A DNA stretch of 5,855 nt, taken from an uncultured bacterium. Its GTDB lineage: Bacteria; Bacillota; Clostridia; Oscillospirales; Oscillospiraceae. The translations under genes were made by a program, and so were the position numbers. The notes beneath the pieces are model-generated. The model had not been told where the DNA came from. It was given only the letters and a program-made list of their open reading frames with translations, and did no database searches. The stretch covers positions 1 through 5,855 of the forward strand of contig CAJMQD010000068.1 in assembly GCA_905215425.1 (NCBI GenBank), written 5' to 3'. Positions 1 through 5,855 of this stretch are shown here, piece after piece (the first letter of the stretch is position 1; each line of letters starts with the position of its first letter).

Positions 1-1
1 G

Positions 2-193
2 AAGGGCGTGCAGCTGAAGATCGAGTGGGGCAGCCAGATCCGCTCCTATGTCTTTATGCCCTACCAGCTGGTAAAAGACAACCGCACCGCTTACGAAACC
101 AGCAACATCAGCTCCGTCATGGACGGCGATCTGGACGGCTTTATCAACGCCTATCTGACCTGCGAGGCCACCGGAAACTGGGCCACCAAATAA
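2..193 (+). CDS. prfB: Peptide chain release factor 2 (RF2), C-terminal end, 5' truncated
   Basis: RF2 recognises UAA and UGA stop codons in the ribosomal A site and triggers hydrolysis of peptidyl-tRNA. Only the last 63 codons are in the window, in frame from base 2 and ending at TAA 191-193. The translation contains [10 protein letters not shown], then Y-Q-L-V-K-D-N-R-T, then Y-E-T-S-N and [14 protein letters not shown], which is the characteristic C-terminus of class I release factors of the RF2 type. The GGQ loop, the SPF anticodon-like motif and the site of the programmed frameshift found in many prfB genes would lie upstream, outside the window. The GTG at base 8 is an internal Val codon, not a start. 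The gene converges on the - strand cluster and ends just before a strong hairpin terminator. The family assignment is secure; RF1 is less likely because of the S-Q-I-R-S-Y and Y-E-T pattern. Confidence 0.93.
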   Translation, partial: KGVQLKIEWGSQIRSYVFMPYQLVKDNRTAYETSNISSVMDGDLDGFINAYLTCEATGNWATK

Positions 194-205
194 AAGCAAA
201 GCAAC

Positions 206-246
206 CCCCCGGACGCACTTCAAACGAAGTACGTTCGGGGGTTTTT
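206..246 (+). terminator. Rho-independent terminator of prfB, probably shared with the convergent reductase gene
   Basis: Bases 206-221 pair with 226-241 around an AAAC loop (222-225). The stem has 16 positions with one G-U pair (212/235) and one C-A mismatch (216/231). Its base is GC-rich, and a run of five T follows at 242-246. It starts 12 bases after the prfB stop codon. Read on the - strand, the same hairpin follows the stop of the reductase gene at 252 by about ten bases. There it is followed by a weaker, interrupted T stretch, so it probably serves both convergent units. Confidence 0.9.
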
Positions 247-251
247 AAATT

Positions 252-986
252 TCAGGACACAAATCCGCCGTCACAGGTCAGCACCTGGCCGGTGATAAAG
301 GACGCGCCCTCTCCCGCCAGGAAGGCCACCGCCGCAGCGATATCCTCCGGCTCGCCCAGACGGCCCAAGGGGGTCTGCTCCACCAGGCTGTCCAAGGTAT
401 CCTGGCCCAACACCTTCACCATGTCGGTATTGATAACGCCGGGGGCCACACAGTTCACCCGGATGTGGCTGGGCGCCAGCTCCAGGGCCAGAGAGCGGGT
501 CAGGCCGATCAGCGCATGTTTGGTGCAGGAATAGGTCACCTCACAGGAGGCCCCATGCTGGCCCCAAATGGAGCTGATATTCACGATACAGCCGGCCTTC
601 TCGTGGAGCATCCGGGGCAGTACCGCACAGATGGTGTTCCGGGCGCCGTTCAGATTCACGGAAAAGTACCGCTCCCACATCTCGTCGGTCACATCCTGGA
701 AGAGGGCCATCCCCGCCACACCGGCGTTGTTCACCAGCAGGGTAACCGGGCCAAAGGCCTCCTCCGTGCGGCGGACCATCTCGTCCGCCTCTGTACGGCG
801 GGACACATCCGCCTGGACGGCGATGGCCTGTCCCCCCTCACCGATAATCTGCTGGGCCAACTGCTGGGCCAAATCCATGCGCTGGCGGCAGTTGATGCAC
901 ACAGCGTAACCCTCCCGGGCCAAACGCAGAGCCACGGCCCGACCGATCCCTCGGGACGAACCCGTGACCAATGCGACTTTCTTCAT
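252..986 (-). CDS. Short-chain dehydrogenase/reductase, FabG-like; probable YmfI-type EF-P 5-aminopentanone reductase
   Basis: A 244-residue classical SDR of normal family length, expected to be a cytosolic NAD(P)H-dependent ketone reductase. The cofactor loop is T-G-S-S-R-G-I-G (residues 8-15). The N-N-A-G motif is at 86-89, the structural Asn at 111, the catalytic Ser at 139, the Tyr-x-x-x-Lys pair at 152/156, and the P-G turn at 182-183. Arg12 and Arg34, with no acidic residue after strand 2, suggest NADPH (inference). The segment S-S-I-W-G-x-x-G-A-S-C-E-V-x-Y-S around the active site resembles Bacillus YmfI and its clostridial relatives. YmfI reduces the 5-aminopentanone group on the EF-P lysine. 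General annotation would be 3-oxoacyl-ACP reductase (FabG), and the sequence alone does not exclude that. No other fatty acid synthesis gene is nearby. Start ATG 984-986 has a GAGGA sequence six bases upstream (993-997). It is the last gene of the cluster, 44 bases after murI, and ends in TGA. Confidence 0.88.
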   Translation of the reverse strand: MKKVALVTGSSRGIGRAVALRLAREGYAVCINCRQRMDLAQQLAQQIIGEGGQAIAVQADVSRRTEADEMVRRTEEAFGPVTLLVNNAGVAGMALFQDVTDEMWERYFSVNLNGARNTICAVLPRMLHEKAGCIVNISSIWGQHGASCEVTYSCTKHALIGLTRSLALELAPSHIRVNCVAPGVINTDMVKVLGQDTLDSLVEQTPLGRLGEPEDIAAAVAFLAGEGASFITGQVLTCDGGFVS

Positions 987-1030
987 CTGATTTCCTCATT
1001 TCTCCTGACCTGTTTTCCAGGACCCAGGTT

Positions 1031-1861
1031 TTATTTCACGCTTTCCAGCTTCAAGGGCGGATAGTACTGCACCGAGGTCAGGGGCTCCAGCCCCACCCGG
1101 GCCGCTTTCTGGGCGTACTCCGTCACGCTGCCCGTGGTGAACACATCCATGCGCCCGGGCTGTTCCTGCCCATTGTTCATGCCTGTGCGCTCCAGATACT
1201 CCTTCAGAGTCTCCGCCATCTGAAAGGCGGGGTCCAGCAGGAACAGCTCCGGATACAGGCCGTGGATGATATCCTCTACCAAGGGGTAGTGGGTGCAGCC
1301 CAGCAGGCAGCAGTCCACATGCTCCTCGTTCACCAGGTCGTCCAGATCGTCCCGCAGGTCGGTTTCGATCAGGGGGCGCATACCGGGGTCGTTCACCACA
1401 AGCTCCACCAGAGCGGCCAGGTTGGGACAGGGGCGGCTGATCACCTGTTTTTCCGGCGCCAGGCGGCCGATCAGCTGGGGGTACATCCCGGAACGGGCGG
1501 TAAAGACTGTGGACAATACCGCCAGCTTCTTCACCTGGGGCAGGGCGGCGGCGGCCCGCCCCCCTGCCTGCACCACACTGAATACAGGGCAGGACAGCTC
1601 CTCCTGAAACCGGGGGATCAGGCAGGAGATGGTGTTGCAGGCTACCAGCAGCACTTTGATCTCCCGCTCCTCCATAAAGCGCAGCATATGCCGGGTCATG
1701 GTGAGGATCTCCTCCTCTGTCCGGCCGCCGTACATGGGGTTGCCTCCATCCCCCATATAAAGCAGATCCTCGTGGGGCAGCAGCTTCCGCACCTGCCGCG
1801 CCACAGAAAACCCCCCTACGCCGGAATCGATTACTCAAATGGGACTGCTTGGATGAAACAT
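1031..1861 (-). CDS. murI: Glutamate racemase MurI with an in-frame TGA at codon 9
   Basis: MurI interconverts L- and D-glutamate in the cytoplasm and supplies D-Glu for peptidoglycan stem peptides. The full frame has 276 codons, normal for the family. Both catalytic cysteines are present: Cys75 in V-A-C-N-T and Cys189 in L-G-C-T-H-Y-P. The G-D-G-G-N-P-M-Y-G loop is at residues 36-44. The frame begins at ATG 1859-1861 with AAGGA seven bases upstream (1869-1873). It reads M-F-H-P-S-S-P-I, then TGA, then V-I-D-S-G-V-G-G-F-S-V. The TGA replaces the conserved Gly of the family motif I-G-V-x-D-S-G-V-G-G. The next conventional in-frame start is GTG 1802-1804 (257 codons). It has no clear ribosome binding site and would lose the Asp-Ser substrate site, so a protein made from it is probably inactive. 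No second lesion is seen. Possible causes are sequence error, recent nonsense mutation or readthrough. The gene lies 26 bases after yycI, in the same transcription unit. Confidence 0.88.
1835..1837 (-). other. In-frame TGA codon within the MurI N-terminal motif
   Basis: On the - strand the codons around it are CCC ATT TGA GTA ATC GAT TCC GGC, that is P-I-stop-V-I-D-S-G. The family has glycine here, so a single T-for-G change turns GGA into TGA. No downstream stem-loop that looks like a convincing bacterial selenocysteine insertion element was found. Confidence 0.9.
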
Positions 1862-1868
1862 GACGCTT

Positions 1869-1873
1869 TCCTT
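1869..1873 (-). promoter_or_regulatory. Shine-Dalgarno sequence that decides the murI start
   Basis: AAGGA lies seven bases before ATG 1861, with a second AGGA at 1874-1877. The spacing matches the other ribosome binding sites of the cluster (seven bases before walK, yycH and yycI). This supports ATG 1861 as the original start, upstream of the TGA, over the GTG at 1804. Confidence 0.75.
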
Positions 1874-1887
1874 TCCTACCGGGCCTC

Positions 1888-2712
1888 TTACGCCCGTCCG
1901 AGACTGCCTGTGACCAGATCCAGCTGATAGCCGCCGGTATCCGTCGTAATATACCACACCGGGGTCAGCACCATACCCTCCGTCAGTGAGACGGAGCAGG
2001 TGTATCCCGGCACAATGCTGTCAATTTGGCTGCACACATCGCCCAGAGCGTTCAAGCCGGTGGAAAAGCGCACTAAGGCAGAGGCGGGCGTTAACACGGC
2101 CGCGTTCTCCTCCTCCGGCACTCCGAACAGTCTCCGGCCCGAGGTGATGGCCGTCAAGCCTTGATCGGTGTAGTTCAGGGTGACCTGCAGATTGAATACC
2201 GGCACCCCCTGCCACAGCTGCTGCAGCTGCACCAGCCGGGCCTCGCCGATCTCCTCCGCCGCCAAAATCCGGGCGGTAAAGCCCAGCCGGGACATGAGCT
2301 GCTTCCCATGCTCCTCGGCGGTCTGCTCCCCCATCAGGAAGGCGCTGGGCTCCAGCGCAGCCTGAAAGGAACCGTCACTATGGAACTGGACACTGCCAGC
2401 AGCGGAACTGTACAGATAGACACCGCCGCCGCGGTCCTGCACGCTGGCATCCTCCCCCAGCAGGGCGGCGGCCAGCTTCTTTTCTCCGCTCCGGTCCCGC
2501 TCCGCCTTCTGCAGCACCAGGGTGGTGGATTTGGGCACAATGTCCTCCTCCACCTGGACCCCCTCCTGCCGAAGAAACAGGATGGCATCCTCCCGGGCCT
2601 GCTGCTGTGCCTGACGCTCCTGAAAGCTTTGGTTCAGAACGATCGCCAGCAGGGCAGCATTGGTACAAAGCAGGATCAGCAGGATGATATTTTTCATCTT
2701 GGACCATTCCAT
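1888..2712 (-). CDS. yycI: WalK regulatory protein YycI (WalI)
   Basis: A 274-residue membrane-anchored protein. It opens with M-E-W-S-K-M-K, the usual start of YycI proteins, followed by a single hydrophobic segment at about residues 8-26. The rest is an extracytoplasmic domain, expected outside the membrane. The segment L-T-P-V-W-Y-I-T near residue 249, followed by Y-Q-L-D-L-V-T-G, fits the conserved C-terminal part of the YycH/YycI fold. In Bacillus, YycI and YycH form a membrane complex with WalK and restrain it; in Staphylococcus aureus they have been reported to activate it. The direction of control here cannot be read from the sequence. The start ATG 2710-2712 has a perfect AGGAGG seven bases upstream (2720-2725) that overlaps the end of yycH. 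Only three bases separate the two genes, so coupled translation is likely. The gene ends in TAA. Confidence 0.88.
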   Translation of the reverse strand: MEWSKMKNIILLILLCTNAALLAIVLNQSFQERQAQQQAREDAILFLRQEGVQVEEDIVPKSTTLVLQKAERDRSGEKKLAAALLGEDASVQDRGGGVYLYSSAAGSVQFHSDGSFQAALEPSAFLMGEQTAEEHGKQLMSRLGFTARILAAEEIGEARLVQLQQLWQGVPVFNLQVTLNYTDQGLTAITSGRRLFGVPEEENAAVLTPASALVRFSTGLNALGDVCSQIDSIVPGYTCSVSLTEGMVLTPVWYITTDTGGYQLDLVTGSLGRA

Positions 2713-2715
2713 GGC

Positions 2716-4035
2716 TCAGCCTCCTATTCCGCTGCCCGCGGCCCACTGGGCGGAGACGGTCTCTCCCCCCTGGTCAAGATAGAGCAGCTGCAGCTCCTCC
2801 CCCCGGCCATCCAGCTGTTCTAAAATCGCCATGGCCTGACGTTCCGGCAGCAGCAGAGCGGTCTGCTCCGAGAGGGTGTATCGGCGGCAGCGCAGAGTAA
2901 ACTGCACCACCCGGCCGTCCTTCACCAAAAAGCTGGCGGCAGGGCCACCCTCCAGCGTGACCCGCGCCCCCTCCAGACAGTAGTCGAAGCTCAGGTTCAC
3001 ACTGCCGTCCTCCTCCTGCCCGATGGCAGACAGGTACAGCCGCGCCTGTCCGCAGCGCTGTCCCAGTGCGCGCTGCGTCAGAAAACGGCAATAGTCTCCG
3101 ATCTCCGTCAGCGTACAGATCTCCCTGCGGTCCGTAATAACATAGCGGCTGTCCCCGGTGCTGTCGCAGCTATACTCCAGCACGCCCCGGCGGGACAGAC
3201 GAATCGACTCCCCGCCGTTTCGGGCCACCCGCTCATCTCCGGCAGAGTAAAAGGCAGTGCTCTCCTGGGGAAAATACAGGTCGTTCAGAATCTGGGTCAG
3301 TCCATCGCCCTCTCTATTCAGCGGGTTGGCGCTCTGATAAACACCGGGCTGCGGGGTGTCCTGTAAAATCAGGGTATCCGGATCTATGGCTTCATATTCC
3401 TCCGACTCGAAGGCGAAAAAGGCCCCGTTGTCAGACAGGGTACTCACCGCCTGTACCAGATGCTCCGGGTTGACCACCCCTGCGGTCCATGCGTAATACT
3501 TGTTCTCCTCGGCATCCCGGTAGCACAGCAGGACCTTCTCCCCCTCTGTGGTCAGCACCAGCTGCCGCGCCGTTCCCGTAAGCGTACAGTCCGGAGCAGA
3601 CAGCCAGTTGGCCAGTAAGGCCAGAGGGAGCCGGCCCAAAAAGTCGAAATACAGGTTGGGGGCGGCAGTCAGGGCCCGCTGCCACTCCTCCCGGCTGATT
3701 TCCCGGGGCTGACTTGCGCTGGACAGTGCCTCTACCAGCAGGCTGGCCCCCTGTTGAAACAGAGCGTCGCAGGCCGCTGGGTCGTACTGCACTCCGTAGC
3801 GCAGGGTACGGCCCTCCCCGGGGATGGCCGCCGCCATCCGCACCGGCCGGGCCATCTCTACCCGCTGGGTGGGCAGGTGGTACACCCCCGCCGTATTCGT
3901 ATTCAATTCCGGGGAGAGCAAATCTGTCAGCGGCCCGCGCAGCGCGGTACGCGAGGCCAAAAACACCGCCGAACAACTCAGCAGCAGGATCAGCAGCGAC
4001 TTAATCCCCTCGATCACTTTCATCCGTTTAGTCAT
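2716..4035 (-). CDS. yycH: WalK regulatory protein YycH (WalH)
   Basis: A 439-residue protein with a short cytoplasmic N-terminus, one hydrophobic segment at about residues 11-28 and a long extracytoplasmic domain. This is the layout and approximate size of YycH. Assignment rests mainly on this layout and on its place between walK and yycI; the domain sequence itself is divergent. There is a Cys at residue 21 inside the hydrophobic segment, but the preceding L-L-S is a poor lipobox, so a plain membrane anchor is more likely. The start ATG 4033-4035 overlaps the walK stop by eight bases and has GAGGGG seven bases upstream (4043-4048), inside walK. A second ATG, four codons later, is possible but less well spaced. 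The gene ends in TGA 2716-2718, embedded in the yycI ribosome binding region. Its expected role is to adjust WalK activity together with YycI at the cell surface. Confidence 0.85.
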   Translation of the reverse strand: MTKRMKVIEGIKSLLILLLSCSAVFLASRTALRGPLTDLLSPELNTNTAGVYHLPTQRVEMARPVRMAAAIPGEGRTLRYGVQYDPAACDALFQQGASLLVEALSSASQPREISREEWQRALTAAPNLYFDFLGRLPLALLANWLSAPDCTLTGTARQLVLTTEGEKVLLCYRDAEENKYYAWTAGVVNPEHLVQAVSTLSDNGAFFAFESEEYEAIDPDTLILQDTPQPGVYQSANPLNREGDGLTQILNDLYFPQESTAFYSAGDERVARNGGESIRLSRRGVLEYSCDSTGDSRYVITDRREICTLTEIGDYCRFLTQRALGQRCGQARLYLSAIGQEEDGSVNLSFDYCLEGARVTLEGGPAASFLVKDGRVVQFTLRCRRYTLSEQTALLLPERQAMAILEQLDGRGEELQLLYLDQGGETVSAQWAAGSGIGG

Positions 4036-5794
4036 GGTCCGGCCCCTCGATCCACAGGGTCAGCCGCACGGCCAAGCCTGGGCCTTCCTTGTCCACCAGC
4101 TCCAGGCGGCCCTTGTGCCGCTCCACCAGTTCCTTCGCAATCGACAGGCCCAGTCCGGTGCCCCCCGACTGGCGGGACCGGGCTTTGTCCACCCGGTAGA
4201 ACCGCTCGAAAATACGGGCGCGGTCAGACTCCGGGATGCCGATGCCGTTGTCGTCCACCAGCATCCAAACCTGTTTGTCCGTAGATCCGGCGGAAATGGC
4301 AATTTTTCCCCCATCCGGCGTATACTTGATGGCGTTGGACACCACGTTCATCATCACCTGCAGGATGCGCTCCCGGTCGGCTACGATCTGCGGCACATCC
4401 TCCGGCAGAGCCAGCGTCAAGGTGTGGTTGTGGCGCTGGGCCTCCATATAGACAGCGTTGTAGAGGTCCTGCACCGCCTGTCCGAAGGGGAAGCGGGTAA
4501 GCTTCAGGTCATCCCGTCCGGAGTCCAGCCGGGACAGGGTGAGCAGATCCTGAACAATATGAGTCATGCGGTCGCTCTCGTTCAGAATGACTCCCAGGAA
4601 TTTCTTTTCCGTGGCCGCAGGCAAGTCTCCGGCGGAATCGGCCAGCGTCTCCGCATAGCTGCGGATGTTGGTCAGGGGAGTGCGCAGCTCGTGAGACACA
4701 TTAGCTACAAACTCCCGGCGCATCTCCTCGTTTTTCCGCTGCTCCGTCATGTCGTGGAGCACCACCAAAGCGCCGCCCTGCCGGTCCCGGTCGAAGGGGG
4801 CCATGAGCAGCTCCAGATACCGGCTGCCCACCTGCAGCTCTCCCCGCAGATAGTCCGGCGCCTGCATCAGGGCAGACAGCGGGGCGATCCTGCTGAACAG
4901 AGCGTTGTAATCCGTATTGGGGCCCACTTCCCGGCCCAGCATCTGCCCGGCGGCGGGATTGGCGTGGATCACCTGTCCGGCCCCGTTAAAGGCCACCACA
5001 CCGTCAGTCATGTGGAGGAACAGGGTATCCAGCTTATTCCGCTCGCTCTCCACCTGCTCCAGGGTATCGTGGAGCTGTCCGGCCATGTCGTTGAAGGTGT
5101 CGGTAAGCACACCGATCTCGTCCTGGGAGGTCACGGCAATTTTTCGGCTGAAATCGCCGGAGGCCACCCACTTGGCGCCCTCGGTCAGCCGCTGAATGGG
5201 GGTGACCATGGTCTTGGACAGCAGGAAGGACAGCAGGATGGAGATGACCAGTCCGAAGAACAGGGCCTCGATGATCAGCACGAAGATCTGGTCGATCAGG
5301 TTGGACACGGTATCCTTGTTGTCGTAGATATAAATGACGTAGTCCTGCTCCCCCCTGTGGATGGCCACCGCCAGGTCCATAACATCATCCGCCGCAGCGC
5401 TGTCATCCCCCACCTCTGCCTTTCCGCTGAGCACGCTCATCAGGTTGTGGGTATACTCCGGCGCAGAGCCTCCCCGGCCGTCGCTGCCGGTAAGATACTG
5501 CCCCGTGCCGTCCAGAATATACAGCTTGCGGCTGCGGCCGTCCAGACCCAAGGGGCCGGAGTAGGCGGACAGAATGTTCATCAGCATCTCGCCGCCGTCC
5601 TCCTCCCCCTCGTTGGGAGTGCGCAGGTCGGACACCAGCTCCTCCTGCTGGAAGACACTCTGCATTTGGGTGTAAAAATCATCCAGATAGAAGGCCATGA
5701 CCGAATTCACCAGAAACGCCCCCACCACTGTCATCAGGGACAGGATGAGCAGCACGATGATCATGACCAGTTTCATATGAAGGCTACGGATCAC
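4028..5794 (-). CDS. walK: Sensor histidine kinase WalK (YycG)
   Basis: Membrane sensor kinase that controls cell-wall metabolism by phosphorylating WalR. From GTG 5794 it has 588 residues. Transmembrane segments are at about 8-30 and 169-193, with a Cache-like extracytoplasmic domain of about 138 residues between them. Next come HAMP (about 196-245), a cytoplasmic PAS domain (about 253-352), HisKA with the phospho-acceptor His368 in S-H-E-L-R-T-P-L, and the ATPase domain. The latter has the N box (Asn487), D-N-G-I-G-I from Asp515, the F box I-F-E-R-F-Y-R from 528 and G-G-T-G-L-G-L-S-I (544-552). All kinase motifs are intact. The TM-Cache-TM-HAMP-PAS-HK order and the neighbours identify WalK rather than PhoR or VicK-like paralogues. 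The frame is open to GTG 5833, directly after the walR stop. GTG 5794 is preferred because GAGGG lies seven bases upstream (5802-5806). Confidence 0.94.
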   Translation of the reverse strand: MIRSLHMKLVMIIVLLILSLMTVVGAFLVNSVMAFYLDDFYTQMQSVFQQEELVSDLRTPNEGEEDGGEMLMNILSAYSGPLGLDGRSRKLYILDGTGQYLTGSDGRGGSAPEYTHNLMSVLSGKAEVGDDSAAADDVMDLAVAIHRGEQDYVIYIYDNKDTVSNLIDQIFVLIIEALFFGLVISILLSFLLSKTMVTPIQRLTEGAKWVASGDFSRKIAVTSQDEIGVLTDTFNDMAGQLHDTLEQVESERNKLDTLFLHMTDGVVAFNGAGQVIHANPAAGQMLGREVGPNTDYNALFSRIAPLSALMQAPDYLRGELQVGSRYLELLMAPFDRDRQGGALVVLHDMTEQRKNEEMRREFVANVSHELRTPLTNIRSYAETLADSAGDLPAATEKKFLGVILNESDRMTHIVQDLLTLSRLDSGRDDLKLTRFPFGQAVQDLYNAVYMEAQRHNHTLTLALPEDVPQIVADRERILQVMMNVVSNAIKYTPDGGKIAISAGSTDKQVWMLVDDNGIGIPESDRARIFERFYRVDKARSRQSGGTGLGLSIAKELVERHKGRLELVDKEGPGLAVRLTLWIEGPDHD

Positions 5795-5801
5795 AGCACT
5801 T

Positions 5802-5806
5802 CCCTC
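5802..5806 (-). promoter_or_regulatory. Shine-Dalgarno sequence that decides the walK start
   Basis: GAGGG lies seven bases before GTG 5792-5794. The alternative start GTG 5831-5833 has no comparable motif, only the end of walR. Choosing 5794 also places just seven residues before the first transmembrane segment, as expected for WalK. Confidence 0.7.
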
Positions 5807-5833
5807 TCTTCTTTGAGCAGAGCGGTACAACAC

Positions 5834-5855
5834 TCAGACGCCAAAATAGTACCCC
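5834..5855 (-). CDS. walR: Response regulator WalR (YycF), last codons only
   Basis: The last six codons read G-Y-Y-F-G-V followed by TGA (5834-5836). G-x-G-Y-x-F is the typical end of the winged-helix DNA-binding domain in OmpR-family response regulators. It lies directly upstream of walK, where walR is expected, with 39 bases between its stop and the preferred walK start. Only this fragment is visible, so naming it WalR rests mainly on position. WalR would bind promoters of cell-wall hydrolase genes once phosphorylated by WalK. Confidence 0.7.

Noticed and set aside
987..1030. A short stem between murI and the reductase (ACCTG with CAGGT) as a possible terminator or regulator.
   Set aside because: Only five base pairs with a long loop and no T run; a chance repeat is enough to explain it.
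1790..1837. Selenocysteine insertion at the murI TGA.
   Set aside because: The family has Gly, not Cys, at this position. The best stem downstream (CCG-G-CG with CGCGG, around a loop of about 18 bases) is too weak and unlike known bacterial insertion elements.
996..1838. A - strand frame beginning at TTG 1838 that opens M-S-N-R, like some MurI starts, and overlaps the murI TGA.
   Set aside because: It runs out of frame with MurI and its later translation is a Gly/Pro/Ala-rich shadow. To reach the MurI frame it would need a shift after the G run at 1811-1816, which would skip the D-S-G-V-G-G motif. The likeness is probably chance.
971..1927. A 318-codon open frame on the + strand, antisense to murI.
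   Set aside because: The translation is rich in His, Gln, Gly and Leu without any recognisable domain, and it lies opposite a conserved gene in GC-rich DNA, where antisense frames stay open by chance.
2161..2823. A 220-codon open frame on the + strand, antisense to yycI and the end of yycH.
   Set aside because: Low-complexity Leu/Gln-rich translation with no domain, explained by the codon bias of the genes on the other strand.
3973..4005. A lipoprotein signal in YycH (Cys21).
   Set aside because: The residues before the Cys (L-L-S) do not fit the usual lipobox well, and YycH proteins are normally anchored by an uncleaved N-terminal segment.
5795..5833. A longer walK product starting at GTG 5833.
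   Set aside because: It directly abuts the walR stop and has no clear ribosome binding site, whereas GTG 5794 has GAGGG at the standard spacing. Not fully excluded.

Overview
The window looks like a chromosomal core region of a GC-rich Firmicute. A clostridial gut lineage such as the Oscillospiraceae (Flavonifractor/Lawsonibacter type) is my inference. It rests on the WalRK-YycHI signalling genes, Gram-positive AGGAGG-type ribosome binding sites, strong third-position GC and the style of the MurI and reductase sequences. No mobile element, CRISPR array, tRNA or rRNA is visible.

Layout. On the + strand, bases 2-193 are the last 63 codons of prfB (peptide chain release factor 2). A strong hairpin terminator follows (206-246). 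Everything else is on the - strand and reads right to left as one compact co-directional cluster. It comprises the last codons of a WalR-type response regulator (5834-5855), WalK histidine kinase (4028-5794), YycH/WalH (2716-4035), YycI/WalI (1888-2712), glutamate racemase MurI (1031-1861) and a short-chain dehydrogenase/reductase (252-986). The reductase runs into the same hairpin from the other side. Gaps are 3-44 bases, walK and yycH overlap by 8 bases, and each gene has a Shine-Dalgarno sequence 6-7 bases before its start. This looks like one operon whose promoter lies outside the window.

How the genes work together. WalK senses cell-wall status and phosphorylates WalR. YycH and YycI are membrane-anchored modulators of WalK. 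MurI makes D-glutamate for the peptidoglycan stem peptide. The terminal reductase is FabG-like, but its active-site segment looks like that of YmfI, the reductase that finishes the lysine modification of elongation factor P. The cluster therefore joins wall signalling to wall precursor synthesis and possibly to translation.

The most notable observation is in murI. The reading frame with a proper ribosome binding site starts at ATG 1861 and carries an in-frame TGA at codon 9 (1835-1837). That codon sits exactly where the family has the glycine of its I-G-V-x-D-S-G-V-G-G motif. The frame is otherwise intact, with both catalytic cysteines. Starting after the TGA, at GTG 1804, would remove the Asp-Ser substrate site. 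The cause could be a sequence error, a fresh nonsense mutation or real readthrough. TGA acts as a normal stop in three neighbouring genes, so genome-wide recoding is unlikely.
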